This document shows, in pieces, positions 43,101-50,436 of a stretch of 64,000 nucleotides of DNA. Numbering within the stretch: position 1 is the first letter of the stretch; the number at the start of each line of letters is the position of its first letter. Position numbers and translations under genes: made by a program. The notes under the pieces are model-generated. The model was not told the origin of the DNA. It searched no databases and saw nothing but the letters and a program-made list of their open reading frames with translations. The DNA comes from Robinsoniella peoriensis (GTDB lineage: Bacteria; Bacillota; Clostridia; Lachnospirales; Lachnospiraceae), in the NCBI RefSeq assembly GCF_000797495.1, contig NZ_JTGN01000008.1:248001-312000 (forward strand), given 5' to 3'.

Positions 43101-44254
43101 GTAATTCCTGTCTCTTCATTAGCTTGTGCAAGTTGAATAAGCTCATCCTTTGATTTTGAAAAGGCTTCCGTAGACATAATCTCAGATATCTGAAGATTTT
43201 TGAATCCAGTAGGATCTATTTTCTTCCATGCAAAGTTCATTTGATCCGTAATGTTGCTTAGCGTATCTTGCACATTTTTCGATCTTTGATCTTCTGGTAT
43301 GGACTGCAGAGAAGTTTTGTATTCCTGAAGTGTATCGATTGCTTCCCAGATTTGATCTGTTGTACCTTCAATCAAATCAGTTTGTATTCGATCTGCTTCT
43401 TCCAAATCATTATTGTCTAAAGCTTGTTTCTTTAATTTTTTGTATTGTTCTATTGCTGCCAGTAGTGCAGAGATATCATATTCATCTGATGTGAGTATGG
43501 CATTATTTCCACTCAAATCTGCGTTAGAGCTATATTCGTTTATTTTTTTCTGCGAAAACTCCTTGTCCCCAAATTGATTTTCGTATGCATCTATATTAGC
43601 TTTAGCTGCATCTTTTGCTTCACGTTTCATTTTATTTTCTGCAAGAGTTTTTTGAATTTCTAATTCCTTTGTTACATCTTTTAGCTTTTCTAATTCCCCT
43701 TGCTCAACAAATGTTAATTTTTCTTTTGCATTTAATTGATCTATCTGCTGCTGGGTTTGCGTAAGCTCTGTGTCAACAGATTCATATTCACCTTTAGCAC
43801 TATTGTAAGCTTCTGTAGCTTCCTTTGCTTTTTCCTGAAGTTTCTCGGATCTATTGATAAGATAATCAAGTCCAACTATTATACCGGTAAGTGCAATACC
43901 GGCTAAGGTTGTTATTGCAGCATTAAGAAGCCCAACGCCTATGGATGCAGCGGCGGCTTTGATTCCTGCTGTTGAAAAGCCTTTGTTCATAGAGGCGAGA
44001 TAACTATTAAATCCTTCTGCAGAAGCCTTGGCTCCATTTAGACTATTTCCATATGCAATAACTTCAGCATTTAGATTTTTAAGACCTTTACTAGCTTCAT
44101 CTGAGGTTTTTCCGCTATCTAAGCTCTTAAAATATTTGTTCATTTCCTCTTGAGTTTCTTTTGAAAAAGTAGAGAAGCTTAACTTGGAGCTTCCTTTATT
44201 ATTTAATCCATTAAATACTGAACTTAATCCTGTATCTTTATCATATTTCAAGAC
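37157..44254 (-). CDS. Tape measure protein, exon 2 (C-terminal 2365 aa)
   Basis: The frame is open from GTC 44254, directly after the predicted 3' splice site; the TTG at 44251 is only the first possible start if unspliced and has no ribosome site. Near the start are hydrophobic helices (about 95-130 of this exon), then very long alpha-helical coiled coil and Lys-rich repeats ('KSQRSAIESGKTVSTKGLKGDDLKKAKAYN' units at about 1470-1640). It ends KYTGKELAKDLRKVGLR. With exon 1 the protein is 3132 residues, so a very long tail is expected. The joined frame is in phase (exon 1 is exactly 767 codons). Confidence 0.85.
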   Translation of the reverse strand, partial: VLKYDKDTGLSSVFNGLNNKGSSKLSFSTFSKETQEEMNKYFKSLDSGKTSDEASKGLKNLNAEVIAYGNSLNGAKASAEGFNSYLASMNKGFSTAGIKAAAASIGVGLLNAAITTLAGIALTGIIVGLDYLINRSEKLQEKAKEATEAYNSAKGEYESVDTELTQTQQQIDQLNAKEKLTFVEQGELEKLKDVTKELEIQKTLAENKMKREAKDAAKANIDAYENQFGDKEFSQKKINEYSSNADLSGNNAILTSDEYDISALLAAIEQYKKLKKQALDNNDLEEADRIQTDLIEGTTDQIWEAIDTLQEYKTSLQSIPEDQRSKNVQDTLSNITDQMNFAWKKIDPTGFKNLQISEIMSTEAFSKSKDELIQLAQANEETGITVEDIIKKFPKLSRACKTAGIDISDMASEINAIAFEDNLAPDGVADLLNISDKDIRSWINGLSQNDLHLLYDIDADTSSWSLEQFKSELSNLQSSNEIELNFSSAIASAEDFTKSFSKVQETLASQGVGKSLSLEQFNAAELKDYQSALQYINGTLRLNEEEVKKITKAKSEETLATIKVNDAQAKSKYSDNTQKLIELRKQLSQYKDTNDESAIAIQSQINNLLTEQDTIALNSEKYSLMAASIREATGAYQEWLNAQNAPEEGDMGTDVSNAVQAIKDVNDTESDSYMEVGTKKYKAAMEFVVPDNIPQEQVQSYVDNLGTYFKDKSGADKFLEESINKGLMQYDPDTEKLKVVAGKTMKDFASQFNWTNETVQAMFGVLNDYGGEYDWGDESFGNVNNSLFEADKNITNIQARIDELNGKKIRTPADATEIQILKQRLQEALDLKQKLSSEKVNTTIDLDGQLKTAQEKLSGLQMQQQMNIPVDDSEIQATEQEIADIIAQKNELGIPTKVEIQAAIEDTDSKISSLNSELDALNNKNYTLSVDVNEENAPARIAEIQDQLKTLEGNKVKMEVMAETAPAESAVEKVQDKEIEDKNFHVNAIDNASSSLQMIQAYLSTIQDKTITVTTMHNNQSGGASGPLPLAGVHGVNGTFNGSAFANGNAGNPFGQRVLIGELGREIVVDPNTGKWRTYGDNGAEFAHIPKNAIVFNHLQSENLLERGFVTGRGTLKGGALASGNAFVGGPGIDYKPGGGITSGYVTNTSSTATNQNTTAVNANTQAQAENTEKTKESKTEIDNFATRLSYFSRKTKNIIDSITDYVSSAVKSSRLKRGMTAKENEISANERSYEGYMNAANGVGLDESWKQKVRDGDYSIDTIDTSTDEGKKLQENIDKYKKYYEAAINCKDAVAQLRREQQELYTQWANVPIEAYEKKLERLGNDMDVLDAKVQARTNTNTGYLLKRVQTEEKVNLSSKKSTRNKAKSTLNKSTKSNDKMGDKLEKKVKKSKVKSSTKKKITSNIEKGKKVSTKGIKDKKLLSQIEDWNNSVGKKSKDEKTFKKADKTYQKAQDKVDNVKGASYGYTNKLLDDEVAIQRKQNNTAQSTKKKTASIARKTGHQLDYQKSTTKAGNKLLNNKMSKSQRKSVQKAVKSGKKVNTKGLEGNALKDAKNYNKIVADNKKNKDTTANKLLKSKSLSKSQRSAIESGKTVSTKGLKGDDLKKAKAYNEAVKKNNEALKAQKTAADNAAKAQAELAQKMGDVANQQMENVKAFYEAKGTYLSSNSNKAAKNRELKVAQGKAVTENDFETEIVGKRSEKTNLLSQQKAMQDQFNSLVKSGKIKAGSEDWYKWQADIDGVGNAAADAEIEIQNLLDSQKNIKVTNMGYSLDRLKAQSDSKQDDISKKEKKGELATADDYKQLKTNSEAQVTNLAAQNEEYKKQQQGLDVNSEKYQEIQAKIEANDAAIRAAEISQLEWNHTIENLPIEKLKKELELLDAQKSNLESIINLKKAQKIDLTKDDYESQITKNNEEIDKQKAIKSAAEENAKKYASDPDNEYFKQYTQEALDADTAINNLKKENDELKDSMRSDLYFRDIERAIEASGRLRDLMGTISSLINEDMMYDDDGNLTDFGITKLATSIKEYETYMDDIQAIQQKIATIEGLKGSQDYTEGKYLEDLRKAQEELNEAIKNGGSAREAVLNIVKSQSKAELDAIFKVIDARNKLLQKTEDYYNYDKNMKKSSKELQQLKAQAAALDGVTDAESRAQKARLDAQIQEKQDEIDDTVHEQTIKIQMDGLDELKTELQEDYDKYIKDLAQNLDKITDLINGATDIVTSSFGKVGETIQKMLESLGVDPKNFDWSGLGGAAKGGIIEKIHSNGDSLLASVNPGETILTQDFTKILPEALFTMKAFHARFADSFTAKMPNIEPRESTINQQIECHLNVQGGNTGEDTIRIIKQQLPMIAKYTGKELAKDLRKVGLR

Positions 44255-44262
44255 CAGAGCTA

Positions 44263-44291
44263 TTTACATATACATATTGTGATAGTATAAT
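44263..44291 (+). promoter_or_regulatory. Promoter for antisense zinc-ribbon genes
   Basis: TTTACA (44263-44268), 17-bp spacer, TATAAT (44286-44291). It lies at the very 3' end of the intron and fires away from exon 2 into the intron, opposite to the phage late transcript. Confidence 0.6.
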
Positions 44292-44318
44292 AAAATTTTA
44301 TAGAAGGAGGATTAATTA

Positions 44319-44711
44319 ATGGATATTAAATATTGTAGAATTTGTCCTAGGTGTGGTAGGATACATATGAGATTAGATGTTTGCGATGAGTGTGGATGTA
44401 ATATGGTTATTACTAAATATACACATGACGATCATCAAAAATATTTTGTTGAACAAGGTAAAGAATTCGAAAACAAACTCTATAACGAATACTGCTACTC
44501 AAATCCCCTATTCAGCAGTTATCATTTTGATAAACGTCAACAAGCTGAAGATAAATTGTACCCCATACCCCAAGATCCTAACACTAAAAGGTGCCCAAAA
44601 TGTGGCAACACCGAATTTACCCCAGTGCGCAAAAAATACAGTCTATTAACAGGTTTTTTGACGAATAAAGTCGAGTTAATCTGTAATAAATGTGGAGCGA
44701 AAATAAAGTAG
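44319..44711 (+). CDS. Zinc-ribbon protein A (130 aa), antisense within intron
   Basis: ATG 44319 follows GAAGGAGG. Two zinc-ribbon pairs: CPRCGRI...CDECGC near the N-terminus and CPKCGNTEF...CNKCGAK at the C-terminus. The C-terminal ribbon (KYSLLTGFLTNK between Cys pairs) resembles small zinc-ribbon proteins common in Firmicute phages. It may bind nucleic acid or protein; no nuclease motif seen. A close paralogue lies just downstream. Confidence 0.65.
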   Translation: MDIKYCRICPRCGRIHMRLDVCDECGCNMVITKYTHDDHQKYFVEQGKEFENKLYNEYCYSNPLFSSYHFDKRQQAEDKLYPIPQDPNTKRCPKCGNTEFTPVRKKYSLLTGFLTNKVELICNKCGAKIK

Positions 44712-44866
44712 TCATTTTGTTATAATTATCATCAAGGGTTTTTGCCCTTGTCAAGCTACTTCAGGGCTATCTCCGCCGGTTTATAGCCTTTTCCAAATGT
44801 GAAGAAAGTTTTGGAGTAGTTGAATTGAATATATGCTATTTATGTATACTCGGAGGAGGATTATTA
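44712..44866 (+). other. Structured non-coding spacer between zinc-ribbon genes
   Basis: CAAGGG (44733-44738) pairs with CCCTTG (44745-44750), and GGCTAT (44765-44770) pairs with ATAGCC (44783-44788) followed by TTTT, a likely terminator for gene A. CTACTT downstream of the first hairpin is roughly complementary to GGAGTAG at ~44815. A folded leader or a regulatory RNA for gene B is possible. Confidence 0.4.
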
Positions 44867-45259
44867 ATGGATATTATATATTGTGGGATCTGCCCTAGAT
44901 GCGGTAGGATCTGTATGAAAATTAAAGTTTGCGATGAGTGTGGATGCAATATGATTATTACTGAATATACACAAGAAGATTATCTAAATAATTATATAGA
45001 ATATGGTAAAGAATTTAAAAACAAGCTCTACAACGAATACTGCTACTCAAACCCCCTATTCAGCAGTTACCAATTTGATAAACGCCAACAAGCGGAAGAT
45101 AAATTGTATGCGATACCCCAAAATCCTAGCGGCAAAAGGTGTCCAAAGTGCGGAAACACCGAGTTCACCCCAGTGCGCAAAAAATACAGCTTATTAACAG
45201 GCTTTTTGACGAATAAAGTCGAGTTGATTTGCAATAAGTGTGGTACGAAAATAAAGTAA
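44867..45259 (+). CDS. Zinc-ribbon protein B (130 aa), paralogue of A
   Basis: Start set at ATG 44867 after GGAGGAGGA; an upstream in-frame ATG (44825) has no site. Nearly the same as protein A over its length (identical NEYCYSNPLFSSY, RCPKCGNTEFTPVRKKY), with the same two zinc ribbons; the differences lie mostly in the middle (TEYTQEDYLNNYIEY). A tandem duplication with both copies intact implies the dose or divergence is useful. Confidence 0.65.
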   Translation: MDIIYCGICPRCGRICMKIKVCDECGCNMIITEYTQEDYLNNYIEYGKEFKNKLYNEYCYSNPLFSSYQFDKRQQAEDKLYAIPQNPSGKRCPKCGNTEFTPVRKKYSLLTGFLTNKVELICNKCGTKIK

Positions 45260-45267
45260 ACAAAAAT

Positions 45268-45323
45268 AGACCAGTAGAAGAGTACTGGTCTTAAATGAAT
45301 AATAGCACTCGTAAAGAGTGCTA
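45268..45323 (+). terminator. Two consecutive hairpins after zinc-ribbon gene B
   Basis: AGACCAGTA (45268-45276) with TACTGGTCT (45283-45291), and TAGCACTC (45303-45310) with GAGTGCTA (45316-45323). T-runs are short on the + strand; the first has TATTTTTG on the minus strand, so it may be bidirectional. Confidence 0.5.
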
Positions 45324-45380
45324 TATCCTCCGTGAACCACAAAATAGATCCATCTTGCTAACCTATCAGAGTTCGTTAAG

Positions 45381-45425
45381 TATAATCATTTCCGTGAAAC
45401 ATATTGTTTCGATGAAATGATTATA
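45381..45425. repeat. 45-bp near-perfect palindrome inside intron
   Basis: TATAATCATTTC (45381-45392) and GAAATGATTATA (45414-45425) enclose GAAACA (45396-45401) and TGTTTC (45405-45410). Only two 3-nt mismatched blocks and a 3-nt centre break it. It lies at the junction between the + strand zinc-ribbon pair and the - strand MazF-like gene. A second palindrome ACAATATATGTATATTGT follows at 45428-45445. Confidence 0.6.
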
Positions 45426-45444
45426 TCACAATATATGTATATTG

Positions 45445-46233
45445 TCAAGAATTAATACATTGTCCATCATTAAAATCTGATTTCAAATTTTTTAATTCAT
45501 TTTTTAATTTTATATTTTCTTTTTCTCTTTTTTTGCTTTTATCTGTCAAATTATTTACTTTTCTTTCAAGTTCGTTATTTATATTTGTTATAGCCACTAA
45601 ACTTTTCATTATATTTGGGAACATTACTTTTGCCAATTGCATCTGAATATCCGATAATGTATCTTCTTGTATAATCTCACGTAGTTCTAATATCCGTCCT
45701 CCTGATATGTATTTTGCATCATTTAAAAGTAAAACACAATTTTTAGGGAAACCTTCTGTCTGAAGAGCCTGCCTACTAGTTTTTTTAGCATCTGGATTTA
45801 TTTTTGGATGAAAGCATTCAGTAATCCAATTTTTACCTGATGTCATTGGAATCACTAAATATTTGTTATCATTTTTACCAACACATAATGCTGGATGTAT
45901 ATATGACAATTCATTTTTATATGTTTTACCAAAATCAATAACACATATTTGACCTATGGATACGTTTGGTGGAGCACCTAATTTTGGCATATATTTACTG
46001 AACTGATTTCTTTTAATCCAATTGGTGTCTCCTATTAATATAGATGATGAATCATATGCATTCAATTGTCTAATCATTTGATTTAGATTTTCTTTAAATT
46101 GCATATATCCTTTTAAGATGATTGGACGATCAATTGCAAACATACGCTTATTAGTGGGATTATTACCAGTATATTTAGATATTTTATCAATATCGTTCCA
46201 TTTCATATCTTCTAACTTAATATTTTTATCCAC
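45445..46233 (-). CDS. PemK/MazF-like protein in the intron (262 aa)
   Basis: GTG 46233 has GGAGA upstream. Central residues ~92-205 follow the PemK/MazF fold order: VSIGQICVIDFGK (beta 1-2), YIHPALCVGKNDNKYLVIPMTSGK (the 'RPalVv..d..vivPiTs' region), then CVLLLNDAKYISGGRILE with 'RI' near the end as in the MazF 'rRl'. N-terminal ~90 residues and a C-terminal coiled coil (about 215-255) are extra. MazF-type proteins cut RNA; whether the active-site Arg is kept is unclear to me. No antitoxin is adjacent. It occupies the place a homing endonuclease would normally hold. Confidence 0.6.
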   Translation of the reverse strand: MDKNIKLEDMKWNDIDKISKYTGNNPTNKRMFAIDRPIILKGYMQFKENLNQMIRQLNAYDSSSILIGDTNWIKRNQFSKYMPKLGAPPNVSIGQICVIDFGKTYKNELSYIHPALCVGKNDNKYLVIPMTSGKNWITECFHPKINPDAKKTSRQALQTEGFPKNCVLLLNDAKYISGGRILELREIIQEDTLSDIQMQLAKVMFPNIMKSLVAITNINNELERKVNNLTDKSKKREKENIKLKNELKNLKSDFNDGQCINS

Positions 46234-46262
46234 AATGATTCTCCTATTAGTTTTATTGTACT

Positions 46263-46307
46263 ATTATATACCAAAATATGACAGGAGAGTAGTTGGAACA
46301 TGTGTTC
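46263..46307 (-). promoter_or_regulatory. Promoter with LexA-type box for the MazF-like gene
   Basis: On the minus strand GAAC-ACAT-GTTC (46307-46296), then CTACTCTCCTGTCATATTTTGG and TATAAT (46268-46263). The whole block matches that before the Ntn-like gene (13885-13929). The box is a perfect Gram-positive LexA site. Confidence 0.6.
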
Positions 46308-46398
46308 ACACAATTATATCATCCTCGCTTGTGTGGCGAGTCACAATACGCATAAGCACAGTGATATATCTATGCTAATAATTTTATCATGATGCGTT

Positions 46399-46798
46399 CA
46401 CTTACAGCTCTGACTATACCTTCTTGAATGTTTGACGTAAGGTGTCGTATCCAAGTTCCCATTATAGTCGATGAACATCCCTCTATAAGACGTAGAGGTT
46501 TTGCTGCGGATTCACCTATTCTCAATCTTTTTACTATGCTTTATCCCTTTCAGGTCAAGTTCCTGTTCTGAATTTTGTAAAGTCTTATCTTCAGACAGGT
46601 AGTAATTGAGACATAGCGGTTTACCCCGTTCATAAATTATCAAAAAAGAAATACGTTTTTTAGACGTACCAGTTTCGGTTGTTTGCTGTACAATTCCCTT
46701 GTTTATGCCACCATTTTAGCATAAACTCGTTCAGAGTTACCCCCAGAATTGTAGTGGGCGTCTAGAGGAAGCTGATAAGATATATAATCTCGATCCCC
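46399..46798 (-). ncRNA. Group I intron ribozyme core
   Basis: This 400-nt part holds P1 (46804-46754), the peripheral P2-like hairpins, Q (46512-46503), R (46476-46462) and S (46420-46411). The 798-codon open frame of exon 1 runs 31 codons into it, to a TAA at about 46703, which would be the unspliced product. The R and S sequences match the remembered consensus of bacterial and phage group I introns. Confidence 0.85.
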
Positions 46799-49099
46799 AC
46801 CCACGTTTTTAAACATCGATAAGCCGGCTGCTACTGTAGCAACTATAGTATTTAGCGATCCAAACTTACTGATCAAACCATCTAATACAGAGAGTCCTGA
46901 AGTACCAAAGTCAACAATGCCTTTTAAAAAATCTGAATCTATGAGAGTATTTGCAAATAATTCTTTTGCTGCATTAAATTGATTAATTTTTGCATCTAAA
47001 GAAGTTATCCAGCGATCCTGCTCAGCTTGTGCTGAACCTTCGGAATTCATAGCATCATTTAGGGCACTATCGACTTGTCCACTTTTGAAAGATTCCAATA
47101 GAGCGGCAATTCTATTTGCCTGATGTTTTCCAGCAACAGTCTCCAAAAGGTCTGCCTGATCAGTTTCCGTCAAAGAATCATAGACACCTGCGATGTCCTT
47201 AAATATCTCAAAAGTAGACTTAAATTTAGTTGGATCTAAATCATCAAATATATTAACTTGTCCCTTGGTTAAATTCAATAAATGTGTCTGAATCTTACTT
47301 ACGGAATCAATATCTTCGACATCTTCACCTAATTCTTCAAGTTCGCCTTTCATTCCACGCAATCGCAAGGTAGAGATTTTAAGCGCATTACCAAGTTCTC
47401 CAGCTTCTTGAGTGATTTCAGCGCCACCCGTAATCATTGCCTCTGTTTCTTGAATTGAGTTTCCTGCTAAAGCCATAACGGAGGCAGAATTTTTCAAACC
47501 CTCCCCTATATCTTTCGAAGATGTTGCATACTTATTTCCTAATATGTTAAGCTGGTCAACAATCTGAATACTGTCTTGTGCCTGGATATTAAATGCTTTC
47601 ATGGCAGTAACAATGTCAGAGACGGCTGTTTCGTCATCCACTTCCCCTACATTGGCATAGATAGAACTTGTCTTAGCTAATTTAGCACTATCTGAAAGCG
47701 TGTTTCCTAGTTTTGCCCAAGTAGCTGTCTGATCTATATAAGAAGACATAGTTCTTCCGAGATCTATGGCTGTCTTACCAGAATCCTTTTGAAATGATGA
47801 ATATTTTGCACTTGTTTCGTCAGTTACTTTATAGAGATTTGTCATCGCTGAATCTACTTCTTTAACATTAACAACAAGATCCTTAACAGTATCAACGGCT
47901 TTTTGAATACTTCCATAGACGCCCACAAATTGTTTTATTTGATTGAATCCGCGTCCTATTTCGGTAAAAATGCTATTCCCTGTCAGCCCTTCTAGAGCAG
48001 CTTTGGACTTTATATCATTAACTTGGTTTTGTAAATCACGAGCTTCGCTTCTTTCTGTAACATTTTTTTGCTTTTCTGCTAGATTTTGTAAGGCATCACC
48101 ATATTTTTTTGCTGCCTTTGTATTATTATTCAACCAATTAAGGGTTTTGTTTGATGCTGTTGTGGCTTCAAACATAGAGACTAATCCGGAGGATTCATTA
48201 GAAACAGATTTCATCGTGTTTCCAAAACGTTTAGCAGATGTCTCCATATTATTAAAGTAAGCAAGTAGCGCTTTATCATTTAATTTAAAAGAATCTTCAG
48301 GATTGAAATGTCTTTGGATATTGCTGTAGGCATTATTATAAATGCTTTCGTATTGTCTGGCCTGTTTAAGTAGATCAGTATTTTGATCTGAATAGGGTCT
48401 TAAGCTTTTAGACATCAAAGATGACTTTGATAAAAATTTGCCGTCTTGAAAATCGCTTTGTATTTTTGAAATTTGATCAGCCCGAGACTTATATTCTGCA
48501 GTCCATTTTGCTATATTGGCTTTCCCCGATTCAACTAGGGAATTGTTGTGAGCGTTTTTTGAGTACGCATTAGCTTTCATGGCGGCAACTTGCTGCTGAG
48601 CCTGTCTGTGTCTATCGGTTGCATCAGCTTTCCGTGTTTGCTTTAGATTATCTTCTTTTATCTTAGCAATCTGTTTCGCTTGGGCTTGCTCTTGATTATA
48701 TAAATTTTTTTGCCAGCGACTTTCTACATCTTCTTCTTTTTTTCTTCTAGCACTTTCTTCCCTAGAAGCTACCTGAAGTCGTTTCCTTTTATTGGCGGCG
48801 ACTTCTTCTTCGGCTTTATTTACATCTGCTACGTATTTTTTGTGCTCTTTACTACTCTCGTTGTATAGCGCGTTGGCATATCGCTTTGCCGTTTTACTGT
48901 CTACTCCAAGAGCTTTTTCAAATTCCTTTGCTATTTTAGCTTTTATTTCATCTATTTCTTTTAAACTATTACCAAAATCAAGATCTGCTTTTACCACGAA
49001 AGATGTTTTGTCCTTAGACGATACAAAAGTACTCCATTGGCGTTCTGCTGAGCTTAGGTCTAGTTCACCCCGGACTCGCAGGATAAAATCTTCAGCCAT
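46799..49099 (-). CDS. Tape measure protein, exon 1 (N-terminal 767 aa)
   Basis: ATG 49099 follows AAGGGGG. Residues ~60-330 are coiled coil. Residues ~395-700 are the TP901-type tape-measure core (VNVKEVDSAMTNLYKVTDETSAKY; LGNTLSDSAKLAKTSSIYANVGEVD; ALKISTLRLRGMKGELEELGE), and a hydrophobic segment follows (LNTIVATVAAGLSMFKNVG), cut by the intron right after that Gly codon. The family sets tail length and forms the channel for DNA entry. Standing alone this exon would lack the length-determining part, so splicing is needed for virions. Confidence 0.88.
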
Positions 49100-49114
49100 T
49101 TAAATCCCCCTTTT

Positions 49115-49139
49115 AAAAAAAGCACCTCATGTGAGATGC
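49115..49139 (-). terminator. Intrinsic terminator just upstream of tape measure
   Basis: GCACCTCA (49122-49129) pairs with TGAGATGC (49132-49139), with a G-U/A-C offset. On the minus strand TTTTTTT (49121-49115) follows. It would limit tape-measure expression unless antiterminated. Confidence 0.7.
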
Positions 49140-49538
49140 TTATCTACTAAAATATTTTGAATATGCACTAATGGTATTTTCCTTCATTTCTTCTTTTGCC
49201 CGTTCCCAGTATCCATGATTACCAATTGTACCGCTTGTTCCTTCGTTGGTAGCGGTTATTACTTGTAATCCATTATAGGTACCGGTACTATAAGATATAC
49301 TGTCATCCATTTTGGCTTCAAATTCTACAGAATTTCCACTCTTTGATACCGGGCTGACATCAGGCGATTCCATGAGTGTGCCGGTACGAATATAAACATC
49401 TGGTACAGTTCCATCATAATAATGCCCAACTTCCATCTCTAAATCAACAAATGATGCGGCTCTTGCCTCGTTATGTGCCGCAGTCATTTTTTGGAGCGCA
49501 ATCTCTTTTAATGCCTCGATAGAATTTATTGCTGTCAA
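49140..49538 (-). CDS. Phage tail-region protein, HK97-gp10-like in part (132 aa)
   Basis: TTG 49538 with AGGTGAT upstream. The middle contains YIRTGTLMESPDVSPVSKSGNSVEFEAKMDDSISYSTG, similar to the 'RTG.L..s' core of HK97 gp10-like minor tail proteins. The stop is immediately before the terminator. Placed next to the chaperone-like gene and the tape measure. Confidence 0.5.
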   Translation of the reverse strand: MTAINSIEALKEIALQKMTAAHNEARAASFVDLEMEVGHYYDGTVPDVYIRTGTLMESPDVSPVSKSGNSVEFEAKMDDSISYSTGTYNGLQVITATNEGTSGTIGNHGYWERAKEEMKENTISAYSKYFSR

Positions 49539-49546
49539 TTTATCAC

Positions 49547-50302
49547 CTAATTTCTATAATTAATTACATTACGGGCATTCTCGTTGGCTTTCAGTTCTTT
49601 AATCTCCGCACTTTGCTTATTTATAGTTTCCCGCTGGTTATTAAATAAACTTTCGACATTGTCATTATGATTATCGCTGCTAAAGTATTTATCTGTCAAT
49701 TTAGACATGAGATCATTCATATCCACATCTTTATCAGCCATAGATTTCTCCAAGCTAGCACGTTCTTCGGGAGTGAAATTTTCATTTACTGCATTTAAAT
49801 ATTCAATCTGTTTTGTCTGGGCTTTTGATAATCTTTCGGCTTCCATAATTGCTTTAGTTTCATGTTCAATACGATGCGTTTCTTTCTCGCACATCTCATT
49901 CATTTTGGAGATCAATGGAGATAAATACATAACAAACAGATCTTCAAAATTTTTATCATTTGTGCTTGAAATAGAAAAGGCCTGATTTTTAATATATTCC
50001 ACCTTTTCATCTATGGACTCCAGGATATCTTTGAACTGAATGGAAGAGTAGATCTGGCTTATTCTGCTATCAGATTCAAAGTCAAAGTTTGCAAATTCCG
50101 CATAATCATCTTCAACATTTTCATGGTGCTGATAATCGGTGTAATAATCCAGAAAATTAGATTTTAATTCCAATTTCTGAAAGAATGGACTGTATTGAAT
50201 TGAACCATCCTCGGTTTTTGTGAACCCGGCATAAGCTACATTATTAATAAAATCATTTGCTTCTTTCAATGTTAATAAAGTTTTTGTAATGTTAAAATCC
50301 AT
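49547..50302 (-). CDS. Probable tail assembly chaperone-like protein (251 aa)
   Basis: Start at ATG 50302 (MDFNITKTL) with GGAGG 8 nt upstream. Acidic N-terminal two thirds, then a coiled coil (about 145-190 and 220-245). Position between major tail protein and tape measure is that of tail assembly chaperones. I see no slippery site at its end, so a gpG-gpT type frameshift is not supported. Confidence 0.5.
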   Translation of the reverse strand: MDFNITKTLLTLKEANDFINNVAYAGFTKTEDGSIQYSPFFQKLELKSNFLDYYTDYQHHENVEDDYAEFANFDFESDSRISQIYSSIQFKDILESIDEKVEYIKNQAFSISSTNDKNFEDLFVMYLSPLISKMNEMCEKETHRIEHETKAIMEAERLSKAQTKQIEYLNAVNENFTPEERASLEKSMADKDVDMNDLMSKLTDKYFSSDNHNDNVESLFNNQRETINKQSAEIKELKANENARNVINYRN

Positions 50303-50362
50303 ATATAATTCCTCCAATAATAATAAATTTATATTTATGTTTCGTGTACTGTTTAAATGTTA

Positions 50363-50391
50363 TTGCTATTTTATTTCATATCTCCTATAAT
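50363..50391 (+). promoter_or_regulatory. Promoter for the + strand 78-aa gene
   Basis: TTGCTA (50363-50368), 17-bp spacer, TATAAT (50386-50391), 45 bp before the start of the only + strand gene in the tail block outside the intron. Confidence 0.5.
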
Positions 50392-50436
50392 TTATGAATA
50401 GGGTCTAATGACGAATACATACGAAAGGAGAGTGTT

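Larger units (their letters stand above)
44255..46798 (-). mobile_element. Group I intron in tape-measure gene (2544 nt) with PemK/MazF-like and zinc-ribbon ORFs
   Basis: 5' splice site: exon GTGGGT (46804-46799) pairs with the internal guide GCCCAC (46759-46754), putting the obligatory U-G pair at the junction. Q-like AATCCGCAGC (46512-46503), R GTTCATCGACTATAA and S GGTATAGTC give the core; P7 is GACTATA/TATAGTC (46469-46463/46418-46412). The 3' end AGCTCT (44261-44256) pairs with AGAGCT just after P7 (46411-46406) and leaves the terminal guanosine at 44255. Exon 2 GUCU pairs with AGAC beside the guide (P10). Splicing keeps phase. The ORFs sit in the peripheral P9-side loop. Confidence 0.85.

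Noticed and set aside
37157..44251. Second half of tape measure as an independent gene starting at TTG 44251
   Set aside because: There is no ribosome site, the frame is open upstream to the splice site, and intron pairing explains the break.
44255..46798. IStron (group I intron plus IS605-type transposase) as in CdISt1
   Set aside because: No TnpA/TnpB-like ORF is present in the intron; the ORFs are MazF-like and zinc ribbons.
46703..49099. 798-aa ORF as a complete tape measure gene
   Set aside because: The last 31 codons lie inside the group I intron; the exon ends at 46799 by guide pairing, and the long remainder of the tape measure resumes in phase at 44254.
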